From Rhinopomastus cyanomelas (taxonomy: Eukaryota > Chordata > Aves > Bucerotiformes > Rhinopomastidae): a DNA stretch of 64,000 nucleotides. Both the position numbers and the translations under genes were made by a program. Positions 12,801 through 26,228 of this stretch are shown here, one piece after another. Every line of letters begins with the position of its first letter. Position 1 is the stretch's first letter. Under the pieces are notes generated by a model. It was not told where the DNA came from. It saw nothing but the letters and a program-made list of their open reading frames with translations, and searched no databases. The stretch covers positions 611,515-675,514 of the forward strand of contig VXBP01010329.1 in assembly GCA_013400115.1 (NCBI GenBank), in the 5' to 3' direction.

Positions 12801-15800
12801 GCTACGCTTTCACTTCTTTCACACCCCACCTCGCGCGGAGAGAGATAGTCGTCAGTTCTCCTCCGGGACTGAGAAAGTACAGCTGTACTGAGGGCTTTAG
12901 TGCAGAGGTGGCAGCAAAAGCCTTGGAACCACAGGACGGGCTGAGGGAGAACAAGCAGACAGTGAAAATGTCTGCATTATCTGCTGCTGAGCAGTCTGAG
13001 CAACGCTGGAAGTACTGCAGCAGAGCGGTGCTGGGGGGGGGGCCATCTTTCTGTCTCGCTCAGGGAATGGCCGTTCTGGAGGGCAGGAGTTTGCTGCTGC
13101 TTCGCTCACTTCAGCCTCCACAGCATGTTCCTGTAACTCAGCGCTCGGTCCTGTGACCGTCTGTCAGACTACGCGGTGCTGGAGGTGGCGCCGGACACGA
13201 GGAGTGGGAGGGCTGTCAGGGCACTGCCAAGAGGGGGACAACTGACTTCTCAATCAGTGCTGCACCGGCCATAAATCCATCCTGCGAGCAGGCAAACGAG
13301 CCAGTCAGCTCCCGGTGCGCACTCGTCAAGCCCACTCACCCCTGGCTTCGCATCCTGTATCAATTACCCTGTCCCGGGTGGCTCCCGGTCTCATTTTCAC
13401 TCTGCTGGTCATCTGCCCAAATTCTCTTGAGGCGGGGGGCTGGGGAACAGGCAGAGAGGGACAGGAGGGAGGGTTCTCATGACAGATTTAGCTACGAGAT
13501 GACAGCATCTAATCCTCGCCGTGGCAGTTAAAATGAAGCCGTTGTGCTACCTCCTCGGCCTGTTCCCCGGAATGGTTTTATTTACGACAGTCCCCTACCA
13601 TGAAGGCCTGAGTTTGCAAGCGCACGGCAGCAGCAGCATGCGACCAGCCTCCCAGGAGGCACATCAGGGGCAGCAAGAAGAAACGGGTGCTGTCTCGCAG
13701 GTTCCTGCTGCCCCTGATGCCAAGGTTGTACTGAAACGGGTGCCCAATGGTGTATTTCTTGCTGCTTGCCTCACTGCCGAGGCAGCAGTGCCCTCAGGAG
13801 CAGAAGGATCAGGAGCAGGTCACTGGAAGCTTTGCCTCGTACATCCCATGTCCTAGTGAAGGAGAAAATGGTGGCTGAAGCCTCTCAAGACAGGTTTCTG
13901 AAGCGTCCATGGAACTAGGAGACAAAAGTGGTCTCTCTGTGGGCCTTGCCACTCATCTGGTAGCAGCCTGGAGCACGTTATATAGACCTGGCTTTTAACC
14001 ACACAAAGCCCATCATCTGCCATGAAGATTTCCGTTTCTGACTCTGATTTTGTTAGGCTTGGAATGTACTTGGAATTTACCCTGGTTTAAGCTTCAAAAT
14101 CATCCCTGATGCAAAAATTCACATAGAATTCTTTTCCAGATGTTGAGTGTGGACTGGCCGTAACCCAAAGGGAATGGCAAAGCAAGTGGGAATCACATTT
14201 CTGTTGCAGTGACTGACTTGGCTGCCCTCTCAGCCTTTTCTTACAGAGGCAGATCTGGAGCCCCTTTGTCACTGACACGGAGGCTGCTCCTCCTGAGCTG
14301 CCTTTCAGCTCTGCAGCAGACTCCTGTGCCAGCCTGAGCACCAGCGGGTGTGCGAGGCATCTCGCAGCTGACGGGCGGAAGAGCTGCTCTCCAGGCAGAC
14401 TAGGGTGGTGCACCCATCTCCTCTTTGGGTCTTATCACCGGTGCTTGCTAGTTTGGAAATAACAGCATTTTCCATGTAAGGCTGAATGTCCTGCCAGGGC
14501 AATGGTCCAGCGATGGAAGAGTGATGCAGTGGGCAAGCAGGTGGCTAGTGGGAGTCTGCATGCTGAGGAAATGCTGTTTCGCTCAGACTGTAACTGTGGA
14601 AGCGGCTCCCATATCAATAGCTCAGCTGGGGCTGCTGCTGGTGTCTGAGCAGGTCTGCCACAGAGGTGCTGAGCTCTGTTTAATACTCCTGGATTTAGGG
14701 CTCTGAAAAAGGAGCCTTCTTTTCCTGCAGGCCCCAGACATGCTGGCAGAGCTGGCTTTCTCTGTGCCTGCCTTTAGCAAGGGCAGGCGTCAGCATCTTC
14801 AAAAGCTGGATGAAGAGCATTCGTGCTCCCCCTCTCCTTTCGGTGTGTTCCCAGGGGGAGCGTCTGCCCGAGAACCAGAAAGACCGCTCCACTGACAAGC
14901 GAGATCTCTGGCTGCTTGTCTGCATCTGTCCTTGGGTCCCCAGCGCGAGCGCCGGGCTTCACAGCGGGGCTCTTGCCCGGGCAGGCGGTGTCCGGGGGCA
15001 GCGGGGGGTAAGGAAGGGTGTTCTTTCCGCAGAGCTGTTAATCCAACCCCTTCTGCCAGGGCCCCGTTCCTTTTTTATGGCTGGTTTCTAAGAAGCCATG
15101 GCTGCAGCAGCGCTGGCTGCAAACACGGTCTTGTTTGCTCCGAGTTCACGACAGGACAGGCCGCGCATTGTGCACATTTGTGGGACACTTGGGAAGGAAA
15201 TGCAGAGCAGGCTCTCCAAAACCTCCCTCCTGAAATGCGAGTTTCCATGCTGCCTGCAGCCTCAATGTCAGCGAGGTGTCTATTTTTAGAGAGAGAGTCT
15301 CCTCCAAGAGCTATATAAGGCCGTGCTGGGGAGACCACTCCTTTTGGATGAGATGTAAGAATACCTCCTGCTCAGTGTACAGCTGGGAAACACAAAGGTG
15401 CCCCGACTGGGATGGCTTCACGGGGAGGAGAAAGCGCCATGAGAACTGGAGACCCAGCCTCTGGGTTGTAATGTTCCCGCTCCTCTGGAGTTCCTGACAC
15501 AACTGCCTTAGCCAGGTCACAGGTCACAGCAGGCTGCTTATCACGGGGATGATGCAAGAGGTGATCCCAAGGGTCGTTTGCAACTGAGCAGGTCTTGGAG
15601 GTGTAGTTTAGTGCCACCAGACAGCTTCCTCTGCTGACAGGTGACCCCCGAGGGAACAGCTGACAAATTAGCCGCGTCCTTCATGGGAAGCTGCGGGTTG
15701 CTCAGTTCCCCGGGGCACAGAGCACACCTGAGCGGGGTGGGTGCTGTGGAGAAGCCACCAGGTGGTCAGGTGGGGCGAGAATAGCAGCCGGTCACCGGCA

Positions 15801-17004
15801 GCAGAACAGAGGGGCACTGGCTGCAAAGGTGGGCTCGCGAGGCCTCTGAAGCCAGTGTTTTCCTCCCGTAGAACCATCCCGAAGGCAGGTAACTCTGTTA
15901 GCCCGTAAGAACAGCTAGGGGAGAGGTCTGGTTTGCGCTGGTTAAGCCTGGCTGCCCTGTCTCTGCGGCCCTTTGGAGGGGAACGATCGGTCGGTGAGGC
16001 GTGGGAGGCTTTCCGGGCTGCCCCAGGCGATGCTGGCTTCAGCAGCGGCTGCCAGCGTGATTCTGCTTGAGCAAGGACTGGTGGGTGCCTGGTGAATGGA
16101 GCCCCAGCAGCAGTGGGACAGCGCGGGGAGGGCACCGTGGGCACTCCTCGGGCTCTGCGCGCCGCGGAGAACGAAGCTCGAAAAGGCTCCCTTGGCTCCG
16201 GACCGGCTGCCGGCGCTTCTGGCCGAAGCAGCAGTGCCCCGCAGTGGCCAGTGGGCGAGAGCTGGGGCTGCTGCTGGTGCCTGCTCTTCCTTTCTCCTTA
16301 GAGCACGTAGGAGCAGGAGGCGAGCGGTAGCGTTTGTAAGGTGGTTGCCGGAATGTCAGGGGATTAAGCACGATGGACTCGGGGAGCTCGCTCGTCGCTC
16401 CGTGCGTGGCTGTCTTAAAGGCCTTTGGCAGTGCCCGACTCATCCTGGAGTGAGGCCACGGAAAACAGCTCCTTACGCTGCCCAGGCTGTGCAGCAGCTA
16501 CTAACTCTGCTTTGAGCTGCAACTTGCTTCTCCTTCCTGAGAAGTGTCTCTTGCCTCGCCGAGAAAGCTCCCATGGCAGCCCCTTCTTCCTTCCTAAATG
16601 TCACCGGTGCAGCAAAGACATGTTCCGAACTCGATCGGCTTTGCAGCTGTCTCAGGCAGGAGTCCCAGACCCTCCCTCGCCAGTTCCTCAACAGTTTCCC
16701 TCAGGATTAAACAGATCTCTGCACTGCATCCAGGACTAGGAACTAGTTGAGGTTTGGGAGGTTGGTTCTGACTTCTGTTGGTGATGCATTCAGGTGGCCG
16801 TGAGCTTTGTCTTTGTGGGTTTTATTAATAAACCTAGAGCTTTTATAATGTTGAAGAGACATTTGTTTGGCATCATACCTCTGGCCAGTTTTCTCACTGT
16901 ATTGGCAATTAACCAGCTCAGTGTGACTGGCGCATGCTTCGTGTTCTACCTGTAAGGTACTGCCAGCTCTAGCACTCGCTTTCAGTTTGTTAGCAGTTGT
17001 AAAG

Positions 17005-17495
17005 AGAGACCCTCAGCTCCAGAAGGACACAGAGCTGCTGGAGAGAGCTCAGCGCAGAGCCACAGAGATGATGGAGAGAGGGGAGCATCTCCCTGCTGAG
17101 GAAAGGCTGAGGGAGCTGGGGCTCTGGAGCTGGGAGAAAATGAGACTGAGGGGTGACCTCGTTAATGTTAATAAATATGTGAAGGGTGGGTGTCAGGAGG
17201 ATGGAGCCAGGCTCTGCCCAGAGACATCTAATGATAGGACAAGGGGCAATGGGTGTGAGCTGGAACACAGGAGGTTCCACATCAGTCTGAGAAGGACCTT
17301 CCTAGTGAGGATGACAGAGCCTTGGCAGGGGCTGCCCAGGGAGGTTGTGGAGTCTCCTTCTCTGGGGATGTTTAAAACCCACCTGGACATGTTCCTGTGT
17401 GACTGGATCTAGGGGATCCTGCTGTGGCAGGGGGATGGGACTGGATGATCTTTCGAGGTCCCTTCCAACCCGTAATGTTCTGTGATTCTGTGAAG
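17005..17495 (+). mobile_element. CR1 LINE, type A
   Basis: About 490 bp from CTCAGCTCCAGAAGGACACA to GTTCTGTGATTCTGTG. It keeps a long open frame for the C-terminal part of the CR1 ORF2 (reverse transcriptase) protein, including HLPAEERLRELGLWSWEK. It is 5'-truncated, as usual for CR1. Confidence 0.95.
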
Positions 17496-18734
17496 ATTAG
17501 AGTTGGTAATTGCTGCGTGAAGAAAACCCCTTCCATTTGATCAGCACTAACTGTTTGATGTTGACATAAACCTCTTACACATAGTGTTCACACTGTATGT
17601 AAGAGCTGCCTACTCCAAATGCAGTTGCCTACTCCAAAGCAATAAAAACAGACTGTAGGTTCCAAGTTTAACTTTTGGGCCAGAGCAAGGGAAGTCTTAA
17701 CTGAGGTGAGATCTCTTTCTGCTTGTTTGCAGCAAGGTGTGTACAGTAGCAGCACACGAGCTGTCTTCCCTACATCGCCTGGGTGTGCTGAAGAAAAGAG
17801 TTGAAAGAGCTGAAAGCCAAAGTCAGGACTTCAGACTGGAAATTTTGGTTATCATCAGCTGCTCATCTAAAACAGTAAGTGCACAGACACGTGTTTGTTC
17901 ATTAACATCGGCTCCTCTTTCTGTTTGACTTGCAAACTCCCCCATTAACTTCTAATTGTGGCTGGATACCATTAGAAACCAACCCTGCAGTTCGGTTCTT
18001 TCCCTTGATTCTGTCTGTCTGTCATGCACCTCTGGATAGAAGCACTTCTCTTCTCAGTGCATAGTGTTCCCCAGCCACATCAGACAACAGCTCCTTCTGC
18101 AAATGAACAGGGAAAGGGTGTTTTAGGGTCCGGTGGGGGCGGCGTAAAGGCCCAGCTGTTCTTTAGGAGTTCCTGAAGGAAGCACCATTTCCTTGCTGAA
18201 ATGCTGCTGTGGAGGACAAGTAAGATTAGGCAGCAGGGCTCTGCTGTAAACAAACATCAGTCTGCACAATGTGATGGTACGCAGATTTCTGGAGGCCTCC
18301 TCTGAGGGGCAGAGGGTCCCCTCAGCAGCACATGCTGTGCAGTGTCCCAGGGAACAGCTGGACTCTGTGCGTGTGGGGGAGCCTGAACTGAGCTAAGGAT
18401 AAAGGTTTGTTTGAAAAGCCACTAACTTCCAGAGGCTGCATCAACATTTAACTAATCCTGCGTCCTTTTGTGTAGCTGTTTTATAAACATACTTGCCACA
18501 GTGCTTGTTCTGAGGGTCCAAACAAGAAGGAAAACAGACTGGGTAACAGGGAAAGATGACGGCACCACCTCCCTTTGCACTAACAGCCGTGTTCCGTCGA
18601 GTGAGAGCACCGGCTAAGAGGCTCTTCTGCTGTCAGGCCTGAGGTCAGGGTCTTCAATATTAAACGCTGCTGGCGATCCGTGACCCCACCCGTCCCAAGG
18701 TCTCGGTCCCTGCTGCATTTACTCCCCCCTGTTG

Positions 18735-18779
18735 CACACGCGCGCACGCACAGGCGCACGCAAAGGCGCACGCACGTGT
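18735..18779. repeat. Alternating purine-pyrimidine CG/CA tract
   Basis: CACACGCGCGCACGCACA is followed by two further GGCGCACGCA units about 12 bp apart. It is almost entirely alternating pyrimidine-purine, a composition known to favour Z-DNA. Confidence 0.8.
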
Positions 18780-19707
18780 TTGCACAGAGCGGCACAAGGC
18801 GCTGCAGACACTGCCCGCTGTTCTGGGGGCACAAGTTTAATCTTCCTTCTGGAGCGGGTGGGGCGACTGCTTTCCTACGGCGTGTTCTGCAGGTCAGGCT
18901 ATGTGACAGCCGGTTTGTCGAGGGCAGCTGTTCCCCTGCCGGCGTCGCTCTCGTCGCAGGCAGCAGAGGGCAGTGAAGCCACTCCGCGGGAGAAGCAGGT
19001 CCGCTCACGGGAAAATGTGCTTCTCTGTCTTCTCACGTGTTCTGTGATGGGGGGGCATAAGGAGTTCCGCCGAAGCTCTCTGGGCAGGAGAAAATCCCCG
19101 GTGCCACATCTCCTGTGGGCACACCACGCTTTATGGCGCCCAGATTAGAGCCATGACTGCGCACACAGGCACCGGGGACACGCTGGCCTTGCAAGCCTTG
19201 CGGGGCGTTCCTCACTGCAGCCTGGCTGCCCTCTGCACGCGGAGGGCCCTGGACAGCAGTGTGGTTTGGGGCTCTCGGGGCAAAGCAGCAGTCTGCAGCG
19301 TTAGGAGTTTGTGTCGTGGATCCGCTTCTGCGGCTGCTCTCGTTAATCATTCAGTGCAGGCAGCAAAACTGGCTCGTGAGAGCCCGCTGGGCGCGTTGCC
19401 GGCAGACAAGAGAGATGCCTCCTGAGCGATCTGGAGAACGGGAGGACAGCAAGTGAGGGGACCGGCTTCATCGGAGCCCCGCACGTGGCTCCGCTTGGGA
19501 AACGGGGATGGAATTCATAAAACAAGAGGTGTCTGGCTGACACCAGCTGGGCTCCAGAGGTTCTGGAGGACATTTAGTGTCTCTACAGGGAGCAGGGGGC
19601 GCCAGGGCAGGAGGTAGGTGGTCGGGGTTTTGCTGTTATTTGGACAGAAGCCTGATCATGGTCACACTGGCGGGACAGCTCTATCGGTAGGACACAGGAG
19701 GTGGTTA

Positions 19708-19780
19708 TTCATAGAATCACTACGGACTGGAAGGGACCTTGGAAGATCATCTAGTCCAATCCCCCCTTTGTGTGCTGCTG
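19708..19780 (-). mobile_element. CR1 LINE tail, short
   Basis: CATAGAATCACTACGGACTG followed by GAAGGGACCTTGGAAGATCA is a reversed CR1 3' end. It decays after about 70 bp. Confidence 0.8.
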
Positions 19781-21168
19781 TGAGCACTCTGTCAAGTTCA
19801 GCGAGAGGTGGGCAAACTGGAAGGGCTCCAAAGCAGACTGGCAAGAACACTAGCAGAGGTAGGGAGCACAACCTCTGAGGAAGCTGGGCAGGAATTCAGG
19901 GTGCTCAGTCTTTGTAAGAAAACCCGACCAGAACACACCTGTAGAGGTGGAAGGGAGGACTTAGCCTCTCCCCAGCAGGAAACCAGCACGAGGACAGTAC
20001 TGTGTTTGTAGGCTTAAACCAGCAACAAATCAAGTTTGCAGCGAAGAAAGCTTAAGCCTAGTGTGTCTGAGCACAGAGCAGGACTTGGCTGGTTCAGGGG
20101 GCCTGGAAACTTCGCTGGGAGGTTTTCGAAGAGTATAAGCAAGTTTCTGTCAGGAATTGCCTAGGCTTCTGCAATCCTCAGGGCAAGAACTTGGTTTTCA
20201 GAGGGTCTCGAGTGCCTTTTCAATGTGTCTACAGCCAGACTGAGGTTTGACAAAGTGCAGTTGCAGGAGGTCATGGACGTCGTTGGTAGGTTTGCAGTGG
20301 GCCTGGCCCAGCTCAGTGCAGTACATGGTGTGTCACGCTGCAAGCAGCCCCGCACATCCGTGATCCCTGCTGGCACCCACCTACTGACCTTACGGAAAGG
20401 GGGAGAACCAGCCCCCAGGCCACCCGACAAACCCTTACGGCAGCCTGTGGCTGCCACAGTACCTGGAAAGGTCCATATAAACAGGTCTGGAATTGCACTC
20501 TGAACACAGCCTTGTCTGATCTTGGCCGCTGTGCGTCACACGCGTGCTTCAGAATGATGGCCAAGGCAGGGCTGCTGCACGGAGACAGTGCCAGAGTGGA
20601 AGAGGCATGTCTTTCTAGAGGAGCTTCGCACCGAGGGGCTCCGCGAGGTCTAGGCTCGCTTCAGAGCAGAGGGCAGCAGCCACAGTGCAGGGAATGGTAC
20701 CATCTGTCCCGCTCTTCCGGGGTCGGTGCGGGAAACTGCACTTTGTGCTAGGGAGGATATTGCAGTCATCCTGAAAAAATGACTGCCATTAGCAAACCTG
20801 CTGGTGATTATAACAAGGTCTGGTTCTGGAAAGCCAGGCTCTCGCAGCTCCCAGTGCCTTGATCGGTACCTTTCATCTGGACTCATCTGGCTAAATTGAT
20901 TTCAGATCACCTCTGCCATTGGGAATGCAATTACCTTCTACAACATGGCTCGGATGAGTGAGGCGCCAGACTGATCTGACGAACAAGCGCTTCATTTCTT
21001 CCCTGACCCAAGTTCATCTCTAATATGGAGAATCTGGAGTGATTCTGATGTCAGCCTAATCCCCTGCAGATGCTCGTTCACCTGGTGTTTGGAGAACACT
21101 TCAGCAGCGTGAGTCATCTCTGCACTGAAAAGAGCAGATCGAGTCCGCGACATGGAGGAGAAGACGCG

Positions 21169-21189
21169 CACACACACACACACACACAC
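21169..21189. repeat. (CA)n microsatellite
   Basis: About 10 uninterrupted CA units in SYNPO2 intron 1. Confidence 0.97.
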
Positions 21190-21379
21190 CGCTTCGGGGA
21201 AGTCTCTCTAGTTACTGTGTTTGTGCAGCTGTAGCTTCAGCTCCGAGACGTTTGAGAACGTTACCCACTGCCCCTCCGGTTTATGCAGACACGTGTGGTC
21301 CCCGCAGCATCGTTTCAGGGGGGCCAAGGTCGAGCCCTGCATTTGGGGCACAACAATCCCCTGCAGCGCCACAGGCTGG

Positions 21380-21570
21380 GGGCAGTGTGGCTGGAGAGCA
21401 GTCTGGCAGAGAGGGACCTGGGGCTTCTGACTGACAGGAGCCAGCAGGGTGCCCAAGTAGCCAAGAAGGCCACTGCCATCCTGGCCTGGATTAGAGACTG
21501 TGTGTCCAGCAGGAGTAGGGAGAGGATTGTCCCCCTGGACTCGGCACTCAGTGGTTGTGGGATTCTATCA
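21380..21570 (+). mobile_element. CR1 LINE internal fragment
   Basis: Contains GAGGGACCTGGGGCTTCTGA, CCAAGAAGGCCACTGCCATC and GGATTGTCCCCCTGGACTCG, a CR1 ORF2 internal region also seen at 38285. It joins a short GGGATTCTATCATC end, suggesting an internal deletion. Confidence 0.85.
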
Positions 21571-23117
21571 TCAGACATGGAAAGAATTGCAAAGCTGAAG
21601 CTTTCCCATTTGAGCCAGTAAGAATTTTTTATTACCAGTTATTTCAATAACCAAAGGAGCTAGGAAGAGCTCGGGCCGGGTTGGACCGTGCCGGTGCTGG
21701 AGTGTTGTGCTTAGGGGAGCCGGCAACGAGCCCGTCAGGTTGGGACCCGACAGTTGTGCCATGTTCTTCTGGAGCAGCTGCTTCACTCTCGTCTGCTTTC
21801 ACACTCCAGTGAGGCCAAGTGCAAAACACTGAGCACGGACAGTAGGATGTCTTGTTATCATTCATCACTCTGAGCAAGGAGCACAGATTTATGGGAGAGA
21901 TCAGAAACGAGGTGACATCCCAGAGCAGGGCTGCATCTTAACGTAAGCAAATAGCTCTGGTATTTGTTTTGGAGCTCTGCTGCCCCAAGCCAGATCTGAG
22001 AACAAACAAGATACTAGCTGTATTTCCCAGTGTGAAAGTCCCTTCCAGCAGCCTACTGGGAAAAGCGGGCCTGGAAGCCGCTGGCATTGTCTCAGCCTCT
22101 GTGCTGCTGGGGCTGAGCTGAACTAAACGGGGCAGCACGCTAATTTTAGCCGAGTTCGAGCGGGGCAGAGGGAGCTGGCTTACACACACTACTGCTCCTG
22201 GGGGGTGTTGCCCTTGGGCTAGGTGAGTATTGATGAGGACCTGGCTCAAGTCCCGCGGACCCTTCTGCAGAGGAGAGGTGAGCGAAAGGCGGCTATGGGC
22301 TTTGCCTGCTCTCAGTACAGCCTCCGAGAGACGACCTGCAAGTCCAGTTCCCTTGAAGAGCTTGGCAACCGTCACAAGCATCCCAGAGGCAGTCTCCTCG
22401 CGTGGTGTGCACTCCGTAAGGAAACGAGACCTCCTACTCCCCTCTCCCACTAGGAGTGTAGTGCTAGAAGGTAGGGCTGGGTTTGACGTGCAGCTGGAAG
22501 AGCCTCTGGCTGTGGAAGCCATGCAGAAACCCAAGGAAAGGCACAGCAAAAGGGCTGTCTTTTCACTCGCCGTCTACGTGACGTCGCCGTTGCCACCGTC
22601 TACAGGAAAGTGTCACTTCACCTAGGTTTTGCTGGCGACATCAAGCAGTGCCCTTCCTTTCTCCTTAAGGCATCTCTGGCTACACTGCGCTGAATCAGCA
22701 GTATTTCCTTTGTTTAAAAGAAGAGTCAGCCCCTAACAAAACATTCCTCACTGTTCTCCCTTCTTCTCTTCAGCCAATGTGCAGGCTTGCTCTGCAAACA
22801 CACACTCCAGCACTTCCAAAAGCTAAAGGTCAGCCTGAAATCTCACAGCAAACTTGCTGTACAGAAGCCAAGCGAGGAAGTGTCCAAGAAGTCTTTGGAC
22901 AGCGTTATCCTCAGTATAAACTTGCAGTCACTTCGGTCCCGAGTGCTCCATGGGCCCTGCCTTTTCGTTTTACCAAAGACAGCAGCGTTAATTTTCATCA
23001 TGTTCTGGAATCTCCAGATAAACCAGATTTTCCTAGTTCTTCTTTGACCACAAAGAATGGGGATTCAACCTTTAGATGGATCTGCACGGGCTGTTTTCAG
23101 TGGGGCCATGGAATCGC

Positions 23118-23722
23118 AGATTCACAGAACATTGGGGAAAAGTTCATCCTGTCCAGCCCCCCCACCACAGCAGGATCCCCTAGATCCAGTCACACAGGAA
23201 CAGGGCCAGGTGGGTTTGAAATGTCTCCAGAGAAGGAGACTCCACAGCCCCCCTGGGCAGCCCCTGCCAGGACTCTGTCACCCTCACCAGGAAGAAGGTC
23301 CTTCTCAGACTGATGTGCAACCTCCTCTGTCCCTGCTCACACCCACTGCCCCTTGTCCTATCATCAGATGCCCCTGAGCAGAGCCTGGCTCCATCCTCCT
23401 GACACCCACCCTTCACATGTTGATCAACACCCATGGGGTCACCCCTCAGTCTCAGTTTCTCCCAGGTCCAGAGCCCCAGCTCCCTCAGCCTTTCCTCAGC
23501 AGGGAGATGCTCCTCTCCCTTCATCATCTCTGTCTCTCTGCACTGGACTCTCTGCAGCAGCTCCGTGTCCTTCTGGAACTGAGGGGCCCAGAACTGGACA
23601 CCACACTCCAGATGTGGTCTCACCAGGGCAGAGTGGAAGGGAAGGAGAGCCTCTCTTGATCTGCTGACCACCCCTCTTCTGCTCCACCCCAGGATGCCGT
23701 TGGCCTTCTTGGCCACCAGGGC
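23118..23722 (-). mobile_element. CR1 LINE, type A, about 600 bp
   Basis: Reversed copy from CAGATTCACAGAACATTGGG (3' end) to near TGGCCTTCTTGGCCACCAGG (5' side). The minus strand keeps a 178-codon frame encoding the ORF2 C-terminus (SALVRPHLE, then FWAPQFQKDTELL). It is among the best-preserved copies here and is probably fairly young. Confidence 0.95.
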
Positions 23723-24611
23723 ACAAGACGCTCTTTGCAGCGCTACCTGTCCTTCAGAACTGTGTTGTCAGGGAATGTGTCGCGATCCCCCGGCACCCGA
23801 CAGACGACACCCCCTCGCGCTAGGGAAGGTGTGGGGAGCGCACAGAGGCGCCTGCGCACACGGGCACCCCCACACGTTTTCACACGACTGCAGTTGTTGC
23901 TGAAGGGAAAATGCTTCCAACAAATCTGCTTATAACTGGACCAGCCTCCGCGCTCGTCGTGCTTCCCAGGAGTAAGACAGAACCAGACACTAGTTCCAGG
24001 CAGAATGACTCACGCAGCGCTGCGAGAGAGCGGGGCAGGCTCTTGCAGGACAGTTGTGCCAGCTGACAGAGGCAGCCCATTCCTCCAGCGGGGGAGCTGG
24101 GCTGGATGTCTCTCAGTGGTGCTTGGGCAGAGCTGGGCAAAGCGTGAAGCTGAACACGAGAAAGAAGGCCCCCAGGAAGCCGCCAGCAAACAGGGCTTGG
24201 TTTGCTTGGACGCCGAGTTTCTTGTGCTACACTGGAGCTGAGCAGCAGGAGCTGACCCCATAAATCATGCTGGGGGGTAACGCAAGTTGGAAGACTTTAG
24301 AGCCTTTGTGTACAAAAATGCTGATTAGCTCACGGGGGCTTTTGTGTTGGGGTGGGGGTTTTCTCTCTGATAAATCAGGGGCGAACAGCCACGCGGTGCG
24401 GAGCAGAGCGGGCGGTGACTGCAGCGGGAGTGGAGCCCACCCGCGTACAGCGGCCTGCCTTCCGTTTAGAGACTGCACACTATGGCCAGAGGTCCCTTCT
24501 GACCACTGTCAGTGCTGCAGCCATGGGAGTTAGTGCTGTTTGCTGCCCCTTTGGCACACAGGTCTGCTCTTTGGGTAGTCGGCATCAGAAGTGGCGTCGC
24601 TGCACGGGCGT

Positions 24612-25330
24612 CTGAAAGGATTAGGCAGCCACACCAGGGCACTCAGGGCCACAGCCAGGCTGCCCTTCAGCACCTCCAGGGATGGGGACTCCCCCACTGC
24701 CCTGGGCAGTCTATTCCAGGCTCTGATCACCCTTCCCATGAGGAAGGGCTTCCTGACATCCAACCTAACCCTCCCCTGGTGCAGCTTCAGGCCCTGCCCT
24801 CTCATTCTGGCACTGGGTGCCTGGGAGAAGAGCCTGACCCCCACCTGACTACAACCTCCCTTCAGGGACTTGGGGAGAGGGAGAAGGTCCCCCCTGAGTT
24901 TCCTCCAGGCTAAACACCTCCAGCTCCCTCAGCCTCTCCTCATCAGCCCTTCCCTCCAGTCCCTTCCCCAGCCTCATTGCTCCTCTGGACCTGCTCCAGC
25001 CCCTCAGTGTCTTGCTTGAAGTGAGTGGCCCAGCACTGCCCCCAGTACTCGAGGGGAGGCCTCCCCAGTGCCCAGGACAGGGGCAGAATGACGTCCCTAG
25101 TCCTGCTGGCCACACCATTGCTGATCCAAGCCAGGGTGCTTTTGGCCTTCTGGGCCACCTGGGCACCCTGCTGGTTCCTGTTCAGCCGGTTGTCACCCAG
25201 TACTGCCGGGTGCCTCTCCAGCCACTCATCCCCCAGTCTGTAGCTGCAGGGGCTCATTGTGGCCAAAGTGTAGCTGGACTTGATGACTGCAGAGGCCTTT
25301 TCCAGCCTCGATAACTCAGTGATGCTGTCT
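24612..25330 (-). mobile_element. CR1 LINE, type B, about 720 bp
   Basis: The longest CR1 copy in the window, reversed. It includes the reverse complement of AGGGCAGCCTGGCTGTGGCC near its 3' end and ORF2 remnants (LGRPPLEYWGQ) upstream. It is highly similar to the plus-strand copy at 28960, forming an inverted pair. Confidence 0.93.
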
Positions 25331-26159
25331 GTAGGTGCAAGGGACCTGTGGGCTTCAGCTGAGCTCCAGCCCTTTGCGTTTCCATCTTCACTGCTGTAAA
25401 AGGTGAAGCGATGAGGGGGGCGCGGGGCGCGCTGGCCCAGGCCCTGGGGTGCAGCCCGCGCGTAAATCCACAGGAACCACGTCCGAGCCAGGCAGCAGGC
25501 AGCAGGGCCTGATCCCAGCTGTCTCTGATGTCGAGAGCGAGTCGTGTCTCGGATTAGGCAGCCGTTTGTACGGGTTATGGCTACGTGACGCCCTGCAAGT
25601 TGAACCAGGCGCAGGCTTTCTCTTTCCTTTTCTCTGATGCTGAGCCACGTTCCCTGCGCAAGGCTCAGGCTGTTAACTCTTACCAATTCATCAGTCTCCT
25701 GCTGCTAGCAAGCCCTTCACTCAGCTCCTTCCCTGGTTTGCATGTGGGCTCATTCACTCCCAGGTATCTGCTTATCTATTTGCACGTTCCGCGGGGTCTC
25801 TCTGCTTTGTTATCGTAACCCACGTCTCCCAGAAACCAGAGGAGACAGCTCTCACGGCTCGTGGGGTCTGCAGGATGAGGGCGGCCATTCCCACCAGGGC
25901 CCTGCTCACGGTGTCTCGAGGTAGCTGATCTGTTTTAGCTGCAACCACGTCCGCACAAGAAGCGCAGCTGGTGTGAGCCTGCGGCAGACGCGGCGATAGC
26001 CACGGGCACGGTTATCCTGAAGTGGCTGTAGGGGCAGAGCTCTTCTGCTTCAGAGAAACCCTAAAGTCAGTGGCCTTCTACTAGTCCTGGCAGAAGCCGG
26101 GATTTCTCTGAGCTTCCCAGTCCACAAGGGACTGCGGCAGCACTGCCCCTTTTCTCCCA

Positions 26160-26228
26160 GCTCAAGAGCCCCAGCAGGGAGCTCCTCAGCAGGGAGATGC
26201 TCCACTCCCCTCATCACCTTCCCATTCA
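26160..26228 (-). mobile_element. CR1 LINE, small internal fragment
   Basis: CAGCAGGGAGATGCTCCACT and the flanking bases match the reversed CR1 ORF2 segment seen at 23500 and 43740. There is no tail. Confidence 0.7.

Noticed and set aside
15300..15320. TATATAA motif as a possible promoter
   Set aside because: No CpG island, initiator or downstream exon could be linked to it; such motifs occur by chance in an intron of 32 kb.
24943..25686. 247-codon minus-strand frame
   Set aside because: Its C-terminal part is CR1 ORF2 sequence and the rest runs into unrelated intron; a chance extension of a repeat.
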